A DNA stretch of 64,000 nucleotides from positions 189,361-253,360 of the forward strand of contig NZ_FOJM01000004.1 of the NCBI RefSeq assembly GCF_900111825.1. The letters are read 5' to 3'. Position numbers and translations under genes: made by a program. This DNA comes from Pedobacter suwonensis (GTDB lineage: Bacteria; Bacteroidota; Bacteroidia; Sphingobacteriales; Sphingobacteriaceae). Each line of letters starts with the position of its first letter. Positions within the stretch are counted from its first letter, which is position 1. The notes beneath the pieces are model-generated. The model was not told where the DNA came from and ran no database searches. It saw only the letters and a list, made by a program, of their open reading frames with translations. Positions 11,045-20,683 of this stretch are shown piece by piece.

Positions 11045-11640
11045 TCATCATTTATACCTCTCGCTAAAGTATTAAATGCCACAGATTAGCAGTAGCATTT
11101 TTCGTCATAAAAAACGCTCATATGATTAAAATCGATCCGAATTATTCTATTGCTGGTTGCCAACCAGCTTCATTTCCTCAATATAGGTTTATATTGTTGG
11201 CAGATGATAATATGTAATTGTCAGGTAGATTTTTTTTTATTAAATCAACATTTCTGCTAACATATTATTCAAAGTTTCTATACTAAAATCTTCTTTTAGC
11301 ATAGTTTTATCTTTTGCCTCACCTTTAGTTTTTAAATGTATTTTATCTGAAAACAGGGGCAAAATTTTAACCAAATAAATATTAAAGATCAAATAAGCAT
11401 GTCAAAAAATGATCTGTCACTATTCATCCATAAAGTTTATGATCAAGAGAGCGATAAATAATTAGCAATTAAAATAATTCAGGTAAATGGAAGCCGTATC
11501 ACAGACAGTTCTTCTTATGTAACTAATGTTGTTTTGCTTGTTGATGGAGGTAATTCCATAGGATTTTAAAACGAAGTAAATGATTGTATCCTGATTTGAA
11601 TGAAATTTTCAGGAATCTTATTAACCTAAAATGAATAAAA
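11045..11640. other. 596-bp divergent intergenic region with a short ORF
   Basis: This AT-rich gap separates the minus-strand CE6 operon from the plus-strand GH43 lipoprotein gene and must hold promoters for both. An AACCAAAT box at 11369-11376 precedes a 20-codon frame at 11399-11461 (MSKNDLSLFIHKVYDQESDK). No clear pair of -33 TTTG and -7 TAnnTTTG elements was found on either strand. No hairpin repeat of the kinds found in other gaps is present. Confidence 0.5.
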
Positions 11641-12741
11641 ATGAATCTAAAATTTAAGAGCCAATCTGCATTGGCCATTGCCCTGATGGTTGCCTTAGGG
11701 AGTTCCTGCCAGGAAAAAAAGAAAGATGCTGAGGAAAAAGAAACCTCAAAAACAGAGAAGAAACAATATCTTTCTGAGCCATTGGTGAGAGAAATTTATA
11801 CTGCAGATCCTTCTGCACACGTATTTAACGGTAAAATTTATATCTATCCGTCGCATGATATCGAATCAGGCGTAAAAGAAAATGACAATGGCGATCATTT
11901 TGATATGAAAGATTATCGGATTCTGAGTATGGACAGCATTGGTGGCAAGGTTACCATTCATGATACTGCACTATCTGTAAGTGATATTCCATGGGCAGGA
12001 AGGCAATTATGGGCGCCAGATGCAGCCTATAAAAATGGTACGTATTATCTTTATTTTCCTGTTAAGGATAAAAATGATGTTTTCAGGATCGGGGTGGCCA
12101 CCTCTAAAAATCCGGCCGGGCCTTTTAAAGCAGCTAAAGAACCGATTGAAGGCAGTTTTAGTATTGACCCGGCGGTGTTTACCGATACCGATGGCAGCAG
12201 CTACATGTATTTCGGTGGGATCTGGGGTGGACAGCTTCAGCGCTGGAAAGATGGGAAATATGATCCGAATGGTTCTAAAACCGATTCTCAAAAAGAAAAC
12301 GAACCTGCCTTAACCGCAAAAGTTGCGAAACTAAGTAAGGATATGATGGCTTTTGACGGTAAAGTGAAAGATGTGGTTATTTTAGATCAGCAAGGTAAAC
12401 CACTTCTGACAAAGGATCACGATCGCAGGTTTTTTGAAGGTGCCTGGATGCATAAGTATAATGGTAAATATTATTTTACCTATTCAACAGGCGATACCCA
12501 TTACCTGGCATCAGCCATTTCAGATAGCCCCTGGGGACCTTTTAAATACCAGGGCACTTTTATGACGCCTGTAGAGGGCTGGACTACTCATCACTCCATT
12601 GTTGAAATTAAAGGTAAGTGGTATATTTTTTATCATGATACCCAGCTTTCCGGAAAAACACATTTAAGAAATGTGAAAGTAACCGAGCTGAAGCATCTTG
12701 AAGATGGCACGATTGAGCTGATAAAACCAAATAAGGGTTAA
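11641..12741 (+). CDS. GH43 lipoprotein, xylosidase/arabinofuranosidase
   Basis: A 366-residue single-domain GH43. The N-terminus is a lipoprotein signal (ALGSSC, acylated C23) followed by a charged linker rich in Lys and Glu, so it is membrane-anchored. The catalytic triad is D56 in TADPSAHV, D176 in FSIDPAVF and E266 in FFEGAWMH. The segment around SHDIESGVKENDNGDHFDMK (71-90) is typical of a GH43 group usually annotated as beta-xylosidase or arabinofuranosidase, probably subfamily 1. It stands alone between a divergent promoter region and a repeat-rich convergent gap. The likely role is trimming xylose or arabinose from imported xylo-oligosaccharides. The start follows an A-rich leader (aatgaataaaaATG). 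Confidence 0.92.
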   Translation: MNLKFKSQSALAIALMVALGSSCQEKKKDAEEKETSKTEKKQYLSEPLVREIYTADPSAHVFNGKIYIYPSHDIESGVKENDNGDHFDMKDYRILSMDSIGGKVTIHDTALSVSDIPWAGRQLWAPDAAYKNGTYYLYFPVKDKNDVFRIGVATSKNPAGPFKAAKEPIEGSFSIDPAVFTDTDGSSYMYFGGIWGGQLQRWKDGKYDPNGSKTDSQKENEPALTAKVAKLSKDMMAFDGKVKDVVILDQQGKPLLTKDHDRRFFEGAWMHKYNGKYYFTYSTGDTHYLASAISDSPWGPFKYQGTFMTPVEGWTTHHSIVEIKGKWYIFYHDTQLSGKTHLRNVKVTELKHLEDGTIELIKPNKG

Positions 12742-12780
12742 TACCGGCGGCAATTCAGATACTAAATCCATCAATACATT

Positions 12781-12850
12781 CGTCATTCCCGCGCAGGTGG
12801 AAATCTTCAAGCAAGTGTTTTAAGATTCCCAATCAAGTTGGGAATGACGA
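12781..12850. repeat. interspersed hairpin repeat, GTCATTCCC type
   Basis: The element opens CGTCATTCCC and closes GGGAATGACGA, with an inner AAATCTT...AAGATTC inverted pair, so the strand folds on itself. A short relative lies at 47471-47500. The outer CGTCAT/ATGACGA ends are shared with the other repeat types in this window. Confidence 0.7.
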
Positions 12851-12887
12851 TTCCCTGAGGGATATTATCTGCCCTATTTATCTGTTA

Positions 12888-12923
12888 ACCTAAACTCGAT
12901 AATTATTTAATTAAAATACTCCC
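12888..12923 (+). repeat. solo end of the small inverted-repeat element
   Basis: These 36 bases, beginning ACCTAAACTCGATAATTA, match the reverse complement of the right end of the element at 60663-60882 at 34 of 36 positions, then diverge. The opposite terminal repeat was not found nearby, so this is a truncated or rearranged copy. Confidence 0.6.
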
Positions 12924-13044
12924 TATCCTCAGGATTGACAATTCTATCTTTACATCAAACACTAAAGAGGCGTAATTGTGCAAAGGCTTTTTAGTAGCGA
13001 GTCGTCTTTTTCGAAATCTTTGGTATGAAGACCTATCTTTGTAT

Positions 13045-13304
13045 AAAAGACCCTGAAACAAGTTCAGGGTGACGAACGGTAAGAATGAACGTAGTTACGC
13101 GAAGATCTTTAAAACTGACCGCATATTCTGAAATTCCTGCACAAGATCAATTTTTGCATAAAAGACCCTGAAATAAGTTCAGGGTGACGAACGGGAAGAA
13201 TGATCGTAGTTACGCGAAGATTTTTCAAACTGACCGCACACTCTGAAATTCCTGCACAAGATCAATTTTTGCATAAAGACCCTAAAATGAATTCAGGGTG
13301 ACGA
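13045..13304. repeat. tandem repeat, about 115-bp unit, 2.3 copies
   Basis: Near-identical units begin at about 13045, 13160 and 13275 (period 114-115). Each starts with the hairpin GACCCTGAAAcaAGTTCAGGG followed by TGACGA; the first two continue with AAGAATGA, CGTAGTTACGCGAAGAT and a CTGACCGCA block. The third unit stops after its hairpin and runs into the next repeat. Differences between units are scattered substitutions, so the duplication is not very recent. Confidence 0.85.
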
Positions 13305-13306
13305 AA

Positions 13307-13363
13307 GGCGAAGCAATCTATTCAATAATAAGATTGCTTCGTCGTTCCTCCTCGCAATGACGA
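13307..13363. repeat. interspersed hairpin repeat, GAAGCAATCT type
   Basis: An inverted pair, GCGAAGCAATCT and AGATTGCTTCGTC, is followed by the arm GTTCCTCCTCGCAATGACGA. The same right arm recurs at 47630-47655 and the matching left arm, CGTCATTGCGAGGAGGAACGACGAAGC, at 60606. The left outer arm is missing here, so this copy is partial and abuts the tandem array. Confidence 0.75.
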
Positions 13364-13505
13364 ATTTTTTACGAAAATCTATAGATTGTTATTTCAAAGC
13401 CCGCGCTCGTTTTTAACGAGTGCGTAGGTAGCTCAACGATTTTATCGTTTTTTGTGCAAAATTCATTATTATCAACGCTCGTTTACTCACTATCGTGAGT
13501 TTAAG

Positions 13506-15170
13506 TTATTTAGAATTATAAATTTTATCATTTCCGCTATAATCAATCCATTTAAAGCTGGCCGTATTATCACTTGGCTGACCAGATGAGGTAGCATAGA
13601 GTGCGAAAAGAGACCCGATAAATCCACCAGCAGCCTGCGTACTTAAATATTTGCCATCAACGTCTTTTTTCAGAATCAGCCAGTCGCTATTTCCATGACG
13701 ATATTTGAAATCGTACAAGCCGCCTTTAGCTTCAATCGCGAGCTGTAGATTGGCTGATGACTCAGGCAAAGGCAATTCCGTAATTAACACCATTTGTTTT
13801 GTAGCCTGATCGCCTTTAAAAAGCTGAATGACGTCTCTATTTTCTTTAATGGATTTACACATGAAGTAAAAATTAAACTCCCCCTGAAAGATCATAAATC
13901 CTGCTTTTTCATTTTCAGATCTCGGTAAAAAATGTAGTGATGTACTGGCTGAACAGAACATGTGTTGCTGCCTTTTGCCTAAAAAAGCTGGATTTCCTTT
14001 TTCCATGCAGGTTTCTGGCTTAAGTTTCATCGTTAGCCCATTTTTCTTGTCCAGTTTGTACCATGAACTGTCGTTTTTTCTTAAAAATAACAGGGATGGA
14101 TCTAAAACTTTATCAAATGTGGTGCGATAAGAAAAATTACCACTTTGTGGTGGCGTTCCCTTTTGTTTAACTTCTTTAAAATTCGCCTCATATTGATATT
14201 GTACTTCTTTGAAATCGGGATTGATTACCGGCCATCCATCCGTCCATTTAACCGGCGCGATGAAAGTTTCTCTTCCGGTGTTGTAAAAATTCCCTTCATA
14301 TGGACGCACGGCAAGAAAAATGGCGTAAGTTTTTCCATCAGGTCCTTCAACCAGTTCGGCATGGCCGGTTGAGGTAATCGGATTTGCACGGTTGGGGTCT
14401 AAATCCCGTTGCGTGAGAATGGGATTTTTTTCATAAGGTACATATGGGCCGGTAGCAGAGCGACTTCTAAGGATAACCTGCGAATGGTTTACACTCGTGC
14501 CACCTTCAGCAGCGCAGATATAATACCAATCACCGCGTTTAAAAATGTGTGGCCCTTCAATCCAAACCGGTTTTTTAGAAATATCCACACCACCATTTAC
14601 GAGCAAATGCTCTTCCCCTTTAACTTTGAGTGTTGCAGGATCAAATTCATAGGTGCGGATGGTACGGTGGCCGCTATAAAGGGGTTTGTTGTCAGGAGCA
14701 TCACTGTTGTAAACAATATAGGCCTTATCCTGATCAAAAAATAAAGATGGATCTATTCCGCGTACATCACGAAGCCATACCGGATCGCTCCATGGACCTG
14801 CGGGATTTTTAGCCGTCATCACAAAATTTCCGCCCTTATCTATATTGGTACAAGTCATATAAAAGGTTCCGTTATGGTAATTGATAGACGGCGCGAACAG
14901 ACCGCGTGAGGTTCCGTCGCCCAGAAAAGTCATCTGCGAATTTCGCTCAATCACATTTCCAATCTGTTTCCAGTTTTTTAAATCCTTGCTGTGAAAAACA
15001 GGAATGCCCGGAAAATAGGAAAAGGTAGAATTAACCAGGTAATAATCAGATCCCACTTTAGTGATACTTGGATCCGGATAAAAACCGGCAAGAATGGGGT
15101 TGGTAAATTTTATTTGGGCAAATGCTTGTGTGGTAAAGCATAATAAAAATAGATAAAGGATTTTTTTCAT
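13506..15170 (-). CDS. GH43 beta-xylosidase/alpha-L-arabinofuranosidase with C-terminal sandwich domain
   Basis: A 554-residue exported GH43 (signal peptide about 1-18, ending AFA). The propeller covers about 20-320: D33 in GFYPDPSI, D140 in RGIDPSLF and E205 in WIEGPHIF form the triad, and NSTFSYFPGIPVFHSKDL is typical of the XynB/subfamily-12-like branch. A C-terminal beta-sandwich (about 330-548; GH43_C2/DUF1349 type) supplies part of the active-site wall in relatives. Likely role: hydrolysis of xylo-oligosaccharides or arabinose side chains in the periplasm. An AACCAAAT box sits 6 bases upstream of the start, supporting it. It lies 73 bases downstream of uxuA on the same strand, so the two may be co-transcribed. 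Confidence 0.93.
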   Translation of the reverse strand: MKKILYLFLLCFTTQAFAQIKFTNPILAGFYPDPSITKVGSDYYLVNSTFSYFPGIPVFHSKDLKNWKQIGNVIERNSQMTFLGDGTSRGLFAPSINYHNGTFYMTCTNIDKGGNFVMTAKNPAGPWSDPVWLRDVRGIDPSLFFDQDKAYIVYNSDAPDNKPLYSGHRTIRTYEFDPATLKVKGEEHLLVNGGVDISKKPVWIEGPHIFKRGDWYYICAAEGGTSVNHSQVILRSRSATGPYVPYEKNPILTQRDLDPNRANPITSTGHAELVEGPDGKTYAIFLAVRPYEGNFYNTGRETFIAPVKWTDGWPVINPDFKEVQYQYEANFKEVKQKGTPPQSGNFSYRTTFDKVLDPSLLFLRKNDSSWYKLDKKNGLTMKLKPETCMEKGNPAFLGKRQQHMFCSASTSLHFLPRSENEKAGFMIFQGEFNFYFMCKSIKENRDVIQLFKGDQATKQMVLITELPLPESSANLQLAIEAKGGLYDFKYRHGNSDWLILKKDVDGKYLSTQAAGGFIGSLFALYATSSGQPSDNTASFKWIDYSGNDKIYNSK

Positions 15171-15243
15171 AATTGTATTTGGTTATTGAGGAAATATGCT
15201 CGGATTTTTGATGTTAATTTTAAAATAGGATTTTTGCGATTAT

Positions 15244-16428
15244 CTAGTGAAGTATATTCTCTCTATTTAAAGTTTCGCTGATGCCCAGTTCGAGTCCGCG
15301 TAGTTCGGCAAGGCCTTTAAGTCTTCCTATAGCAGAGTAGCCAGGGTAAGGATTTTTATCTAAATCATCGAGCATCTGGTGCCCGTGATCGGGGCGCATA
15401 GGGATCGCACGGTTTTCTTCGGACATGAGTTTTAGGATAGCCCTGACCAAAATGCTCATCTCTGCATTTCCTTCCAGGTGGTTGGCTTCATAAAAGTTGC
15501 CGTTATCCTCTCGCTGAACGCTGCGCAGATGTAGAAAATAGATTTTGTTGCCCAAACGTTCAATCATCCCTTTTAAATCATTATCCGGCCTGGCACCGAA
15601 AGACCCGCTACAAAAACAGATTCCATTGGAAGGTGCAGGTACTGCCTGTAATATTTTGTGCGCATGTTCTTCTGTGCTCATAATTCTGGGCAGACCCAAA
15701 ATCGGGTAGGGAGGATCATCCGGATGAATAGCGAGTTGTAATCCATTTTGATCCGCCGTTGGCGTAATTTCCTTTAAAAAACTGATTAAATTATTGCTGA
15801 GTATTTCTGCAGAAATGTTTTGATATCCTTCTAATAAATTCAATACCTGATCTTTGGTAAAATGATCTTTACTTCCCGGCAGGCCCTGCAAACAGTTGCT
15901 CATTAAAGTGCTTTGTTCTTTTGCATTGAGTTTAATAAAGAAATTTTTGGCATCTTCCAGTTCCTGCGCCGTATAGTCAGCACTTGCACCCGGTCGGTTT
16001 AGCAAATAAAGGTCAAACGCAATGAACGCTGTTTTCTCAAATCGTAAGGCGAGTGCGCCGGTACTGGTTTTAAATTTTAAATCGGTACGCATCCAGTCTA
16101 ACACCGGCATGAAATTGTAGGTAATTACTTTAATGCCGCAGCTGGCCAGATTTTTCAGACTGATTTTATAATTTTCAATCCACTGCTGATATTCGCCCTG
16201 TCTCTTTTTTATGTCTTCATGTACCGGTAAACTTTCTACCACTTCCCAAACCAGACCAGAAGATTCTATGAGTGATTTCCGGGCCATTATTTCCTTTTCA
16301 GTCCAGATTTCTCCAACGGCGATATGATGTAAAGCCGTTACTACTCCAGTGCAGCCTGCCTGCAGGATATCGGCAAGCGTAACAATATCATCAGGGCCAT
16401 ACCAGCGCATGGTTTGGATCATTTTCAT
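15244..16428 (-). CDS. uxuA: mannonate dehydratase UxuA
   Basis: A 394-residue protein of standard family length, without a signal peptide, so it acts in the cytoplasm. It converts D-mannonate to 2-keto-3-deoxy-D-gluconate in glucuronate catabolism. Family hallmarks are the N-terminal MRWYGPDDIVTLADILQAG, TALHHIAVGEIW, VITYNFMPVLDWMRTDL, the metal-site stretch LAIHPDDPPYPILGLPRI, FCSGSFGARPDNDL and the C-terminal RPDHGHQM. It is the only clearly cytoplasmic enzyme in the window and links the glucuronate released by GH67 and GH115 to central metabolism. The partner genes uxaC and uxuB are not here. The start ATG overlaps the TGA of a 37-codon frame just upstream. A GCAATCGATTGC palindrome lies 172 bases upstream. 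Confidence 0.97.
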   Translation of the reverse strand: MKMIQTMRWYGPDDIVTLADILQAGCTGVVTALHHIAVGEIWTEKEIMARKSLIESSGLVWEVVESLPVHEDIKKRQGEYQQWIENYKISLKNLASCGIKVITYNFMPVLDWMRTDLKFKTSTGALALRFEKTAFIAFDLYLLNRPGASADYTAQELEDAKNFFIKLNAKEQSTLMSNCLQGLPGSKDHFTKDQVLNLLEGYQNISAEILSNNLISFLKEITPTADQNGLQLAIHPDDPPYPILGLPRIMSTEEHAHKILQAVPAPSNGICFCSGSFGARPDNDLKGMIERLGNKIYFLHLRSVQREDNGNFYEANHLEGNAEMSILVRAILKLMSEENRAIPMRPDHGHQMLDDLDKNPYPGYSAIGRLKGLAELRGLELGISETLNRENILH

Positions 16429-16538
16429 AGCATCACGGTATTGTTTTCAAAGATTTTATGATTGCAGATCATCGGATTTCCTGTCTGCTTTTTACGCTGA
16501 GCAGTAATACATCGCCGCTCTTTAAGGTTGTTTTTCAT
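16425..16538 (-). CDS. short ORF overlapping the uxuA start (possible leader peptide)
   Basis: Thirty-seven codons (MKNNLKERRCITAQRKKQTG..., ending ENNTVML) run from an ATG that directly follows an AACCAAAT box to a TGA sharing bases with the uxuA ATG (ATGA overlap). The product is basic, without a signal peptide or known motif. The tight overlap would allow translational coupling. Frames this short arise by chance, and no homologue is recognised, so it could equally be noise or the remnant of a lost gene. Confidence 0.25.
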   Translation of the reverse strand: MKNNLKERRCITAQRKKQTGNPMICNHKIFENNTVML

Positions 16539-16599
16539 ATTTGGTTTTTAGGTTTGGTCCTGTAAAATGTTATGCCCGCAACCATTTGGATTTTTTTCT

Positions 16600-16611
16600 G
16601 CAATCGATTGC
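16600..16611. promoter_or_regulatory. perfect palindrome GCAATCGATTGC, candidate LacI-type operator
   Basis: A 12-base perfect inverted repeat with a central CG lies in the gap between the divergent uxuA and CE1 genes, 172 bases upstream of uxuA. CG-centred palindromes of this form are typical of LacI-family operators. A ten-base core copy recurs at 33996-34005. No LacI-family gene lies in the window, so the regulator would be elsewhere. The role is inference. Confidence 0.45.
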
Positions 16612-16834
16612 TAAAAAGCTTAACCATGCTAATTTTTTCTTAGCTTAGTTGATGTTTAAAGTCTGTTAATTACGAGATGCTTCCGGTAAGATACCTTTTT
16701 CCGAGAAGTATCTCTAAACCGAAGTTCATTAAAGATTTTTAAATAAATGATGATTTGTTCTGCTTAAAGGCATTTTTGAACATTTTTGCACTCAAAATAA
16801 TCAATGGTTCCATTACCCTGATGTGCGATGCGCT

Positions 16835-16842
16835 TAAGTTTG
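16835..16842 (+). promoter_or_regulatory. possible -7 element (TAAGTTTG) for the CE1-GH95 operon
   Basis: The octamer fits the Bacteroidota TAnnTTTG element and lies 64 bases before the CE1 start, giving a 5' leader of about 55 bases. No TTTG stands at the usual -33 distance, which keeps confidence low. Confidence 0.3.
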
Positions 16843-16896
16843 TATTAATAATTAATTTCAGGCAGGCTATCAATTATTGCTGCCAATCACCGCTAA

Positions 16897-17781
<885 letters not shown>

Positions 17782-17800
17782 CGACTGATTATTCTGCTCC

Positions 17801-20263
17801 ATGAAAAAAATTGTAACCCTGCTGCTGTTCACCAATGTTGTTTTATCAAGCCTTGCCCAGCAAAAACCAAAGTTAAAAATATGGTATAATAGCCCGGCTG
17901 GCCAAACTTGGGAAAATGCATTACCTGTGGGTAACGGCAGGCTTGGCGCAATGGTTTATGGAAATGTAGTTAATGAAATTATTCAGCTAAATGAACATAG
18001 CCTTTGGAGCGGTAGTCCCAACAGAAATGATAATCCTTTGGCATTAGATTCATTGCCCCGCATTAGAGCGCTTATTTTTGACGGCAAACAAAAACAGGCA
18101 GAACTGCTTGCCAATAAGGTGATCATCAGCAAAAAATCTCAGGGACAGATTTTTCAACCTGTTGCAGATTTACACCTGGATTTTGCTGGTCATGAAACCT
18201 ATACCAACTTTTACCGTGAATTAGACATCAGTAATGCGGTGAGCACCACCACTTACCAGGTAAAAGATGTTGTTTACACCCGGCGTGTGCTGGCCTCGCT
18301 GGCCGATGGTGTTATTGCGGTTGAACTTCGCTCGAGTGAACCGGGTGCATTAAGCTTTACGGCTTCCTTATCGTCTCTGCAGCCCAGTGCTAAAATGAAT
18401 ACACAGGTGCCAGGGCAAATTGAAATTACAGGAACTGCTACCTCTCATGAGGGCGTACCGGGGCTTGTCCGCTTTGATGGGATCGCGGCATTTAAGCATA
18501 TTGGCGGTAAAATCTCCAGTACCGGGCGTACAATTGTGGTAGAAAATGCCAATGCGGTAACCATTTATTTGGCTATTGCCACCAACTTTATCAATTACAA
18601 AGATATTAGCTGGGATGAAAAGTTAAAGGCCAGGGAAATGCTAAACCGCGCGTTGCCTAAAAAATTTGAGGCTGTTTTAAAAGCGCATCAATTACAATAT
18701 CACAAATATTTTGATCGGGTAGATTTATCGTTAGGGAAAAGTGATTTTGAACATATACCTACTGATATCAGGCTGAAGAACTTCAATTCGGTTAATGATC
18801 CGCAGTTTGCAGCTCTTTATTTTCAATATGGACGCTACCTGCTCATTTCGAGCTCTCAGCCGGGCGGACAGCCTGCTAATCTGCAAGGCATCTGGAATAA
18901 TAAACTATATCCACCATGGGACAGTAAGTATACGATCAATATTAATGCAGAAATGAACTATTGGCCTGCAGAGAAAACCAATCTGGCCGAGTTGCATGAG
19001 CCTTTCTTAAAAATGGTTCAGGAACTGGGCGAAACCGGAAAGCAGACTGCCCATGATATGTACGGAGCGAGGGGATGGATGGCGCATCACAATACAGATA
19101 TCTGGAGAACAACTGGTGCTGTTGATGGCGCATTCTGGGGCGCATGGACTCATGGTGGTGGTTGGGCGAGTCAGCACCTTTGGGAACACTATCTTTACAG
19201 TGGCGATCAGTCATTTCTCAAATCAGCCTATCCAACTTTAAAAGGGGCAGCTATGTTTTATGTTGATTTCCTGGTTAAAGACCCTAAAAGAGGGTTTTTA
19301 GTCATTAATCCGGATATGTCTCCTGAAAATGCCCCTCCTGCGCATCAGGGCTCTTCGCTCGATGCCGGAACAACCATGAGTAATCAAATTGTATATGATG
19401 TTTTTAGTTCGGTAATCCGTGCGGGAGAGATTCTGGGTGAAGATAAGGCCCTGGTTGATACGTTGAAAAAGATGCGCAGCCAGCTCCCGCCAATGCAGGT
19501 TGGACAATATGGGCAGTTGCAGGAATGGATTGATGATATCGACGATCCAAATGATCATCACCGGCATGTATCTCATTTATATGGCTTATTCCCATCTGCT
19601 CAGATATCGCCATACCTAACACCGGATTTGTATGCAGCGGCCCGGAAAACACTCTTGCAACGGGGCGACGTTTCTACTGGCTGGAGCATGGGATGGAAAG
19701 TGAACTGGTGGGCAAGGCTGCTGGATGGAAACCATGCCTACCAGCTTATTCAGAGCCAGTTAACACCTGTGGGAGGAAACCGTGCAAGCGGTGGTACTTA
19801 CAATAATCTTTTTGATGCGCACCCGCCTTTTCAGATTGATGGTAATTTTGGTTGTACTTCGGGTATTGCAGAAATGCTGATGCAATCAGATAACGGCGCC
19901 ATTCAACTTTTACCTGCACTGCCCGATGTATGGAAACCAAGCGGACATGTTAACGGCTTAAGAGCGAAAGGTGGATTTGAGATTGTTGAACTGGAATGGG
20001 TGAACGGTATGGTTACCAAATTGGTGATTAAATCGCACTTAGGCGGAAATTTAAGGATCAGGGTACCTAATGAATTAAATTTATCCAAACTCAAAGCTAA
20101 AAAGGCCACTGGTGACAATGAAAATCCTTTTTTCTTCGTTAACAAGACACCAAAACCGGTAATTTCCAAGCTGGCGCCAGCTGTAACTATTGATTTGCCT
20201 GAAACTCAATTGTATGATATTAAAACAGCTATTGGGAAAACCTATACGATTTATAAAAAATAA
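17801..20263 (+). CDS. GH95 alpha-L-fucosidase/alpha-L-galactosidase
   Basis: An 820-residue exported protein (signal peptide about 1-19). The N-terminal beta-sandwich begins [22 protein letters not shown], the standard GH95 opening, followed by [10 protein letters not shown]. The helical barrel carries [13 protein letters not shown] (N380 and N382, matching the paired Asn that assist the base), SPE (E509, candidate acid) and [11 protein letters not shown] (D680). A C-terminal beta domain closes the protein. GH95 inverting enzymes cut alpha-1,2-L-fucose. A Bacteroides ovatus member in a complex-xylan PUL removes L-galactose from corn-type xylan, and the neighbours here favour that role. Which sugar is cut cannot be settled from sequence. 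It is co-directional with CE1 (19-bp gap). Confidence 0.93.
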   Translation: MKKIVTLLLFTNVVLSSLAQQKPKLKIWYNSPAGQTWENALPVGNGRLGAMVYGNVVNEIIQLNEHSLWSGSPNRNDNPLALDSLPRIRALIFDGKQKQAELLANKVIISKKSQGQIFQPVADLHLDFAGHETYTNFYRELDISNAVSTTTYQVKDVVYTRRVLASLADGVIAVELRSSEPGALSFTASLSSLQPSAKMNTQVPGQIEITGTATSHEGVPGLVRFDGIAAFKHIGGKISSTGRTIVVENANAVTIYLAIATNFINYKDISWDEKLKAREMLNRALPKKFEAVLKAHQLQYHKYFDRVDLSLGKSDFEHIPTDIRLKNFNSVNDPQFAALYFQYGRYLLISSSQPGGQPANLQGIWNNKLYPPWDSKYTININAEMNYWPAEKTNLAELHEPFLKMVQELGETGKQTAHDMYGARGWMAHHNTDIWRTTGAVDGAFWGAWTHGGGWASQHLWEHYLYSGDQSFLKSAYPTLKGAAMFYVDFLVKDPKRGFLVINPDMSPENAPPAHQGSSLDAGTTMSNQIVYDVFSSVIRAGEILGEDKALVDTLKKMRSQLPPMQVGQYGQLQEWIDDIDDPNDHHRHVSHLYGLFPSAQISPYLTPDLYAAARKTLLQRGDVSTGWSMGWKVNWWARLLDGNHAYQLIQSQLTPVGGNRASGGTYNNLFDAHPPFQIDGNFGCTSGIAEMLMQSDNGAIQLLPALPDVWKPSGHVNGLRAKGGFEIVELEWVNGMVTKLVIKSHLGGNLRIRVPNELNLSKLKAKKATGDNENPFFFVNKTPKPVISKLAPAVTIDLPETQLYDIKTAIGKTYTIYKK

Positions 20264-20361
20264 AAAATCTCTGTTTTACCGCAAAGTTCGCAAAGTTTTT
20301 GACGCGAAGGAGGTAAAGATTATGGGTATATTAATTGCACTTCTAATAACAATGAAATAAT

Positions 20362-20456
20362 CGTCATCTCGACTGAAACGCAGTAAAATGCCCGCCCGTA
20401 CAGGCGGGAAGAGATCTTTACTTGCTAAAGACCCTGAAACTAGTTCAGGGTGACGA
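20362..20456. repeat. composite interspersed repeat (CGTCATCTCGACTGAA left half, TTCAGGGTGACGA right half)
   Basis: The left part matches the opening of the element at 20550. The middle has a GC-rich hairpin, CCCGCC-CGTACA-GGCGGG. The right part, ACCCTGAAACTAGTTCAGGGTGACGA, matches the hairpin of the 13-kb tandem array. The copy therefore joins halves of two repeat types. Confidence 0.7.
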
Positions 20457-20549
20457 TATCTTGGAGGAATTACTGAATGGATTTAGCTTCGCTGAAACTC
20501 GGGTTATTGATTGTGTTGCACTTTCATTGGTAGAATCCATTAGTAAAGT

Positions 20550-20634
20550 CGTCATCTCGACTGAAGCAACGCGAAGTGGAGAGATCTATTGAAATAGATT
20601 TCTCGACTACGTTGCACTTCGCTCGAAAGGACGA
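20550..20634. repeat. interspersed hairpin repeat, CGTCATCTCGACTGAAGC type
   Basis: The element opens CGTCATCTCGACTGAAGCAACGCGAAGTGGAGAGATCT (in two parts: ends CGTCATCTCGACTG and GTGGAGAGATCT) and closes with the imperfect inverse, AGATTTCTCGACTACGTTGC to CTCGAAAGGACGA. A second copy is at 51602-51720. Confidence 0.7.
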
Positions 20635-20683
20635 ACTCGAAGTGTGAAATAAATCTTTAGGGACATGATTCAACATTGTATTC

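Larger units (their letters stand above)
12742..13505. other. 764-bp convergent intergenic region packed with repeats
   Basis: No gene is seen between the converging GH43 genes. In order it holds a GTCATTCCC...GGGAATGACGA hairpin (12781-12850), an end of a small inverted-repeat element (12888-12923), a tandem array (13045-13304), a GCAATCT hairpin (13307-13363) and several simple stem-loops. The stem-loops are CGCTCGTT/AACGAGTGCG at 13403-13424, AACGAT-TTT-ATCGTT plus T tract at 13435-13453, and ACTCAC-TATC-GTGAGT at 13486-13501 just after the minus-strand GH43 stop. Some of these may stop transcription from either side. Confidence 0.7.
20264..20683. other. 420-bp convergent intergenic region with two hairpin repeats
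   Basis: The gap between the converging GH95 and GH67 genes holds no gene. It opens with CCGCAAAGTTCGCAAAG, a simple repeat-like stretch, followed by the two interspersed elements listed separately (20362-20456 and 20550-20634). The remaining bases show nothing recognisable. Confidence 0.6.

Noticed and set aside
13045..13304. CRISPR array
   Set aside because: The period is about 115 bases with whole units repeated, not short repeats with unique spacers, and no cas gene is near.
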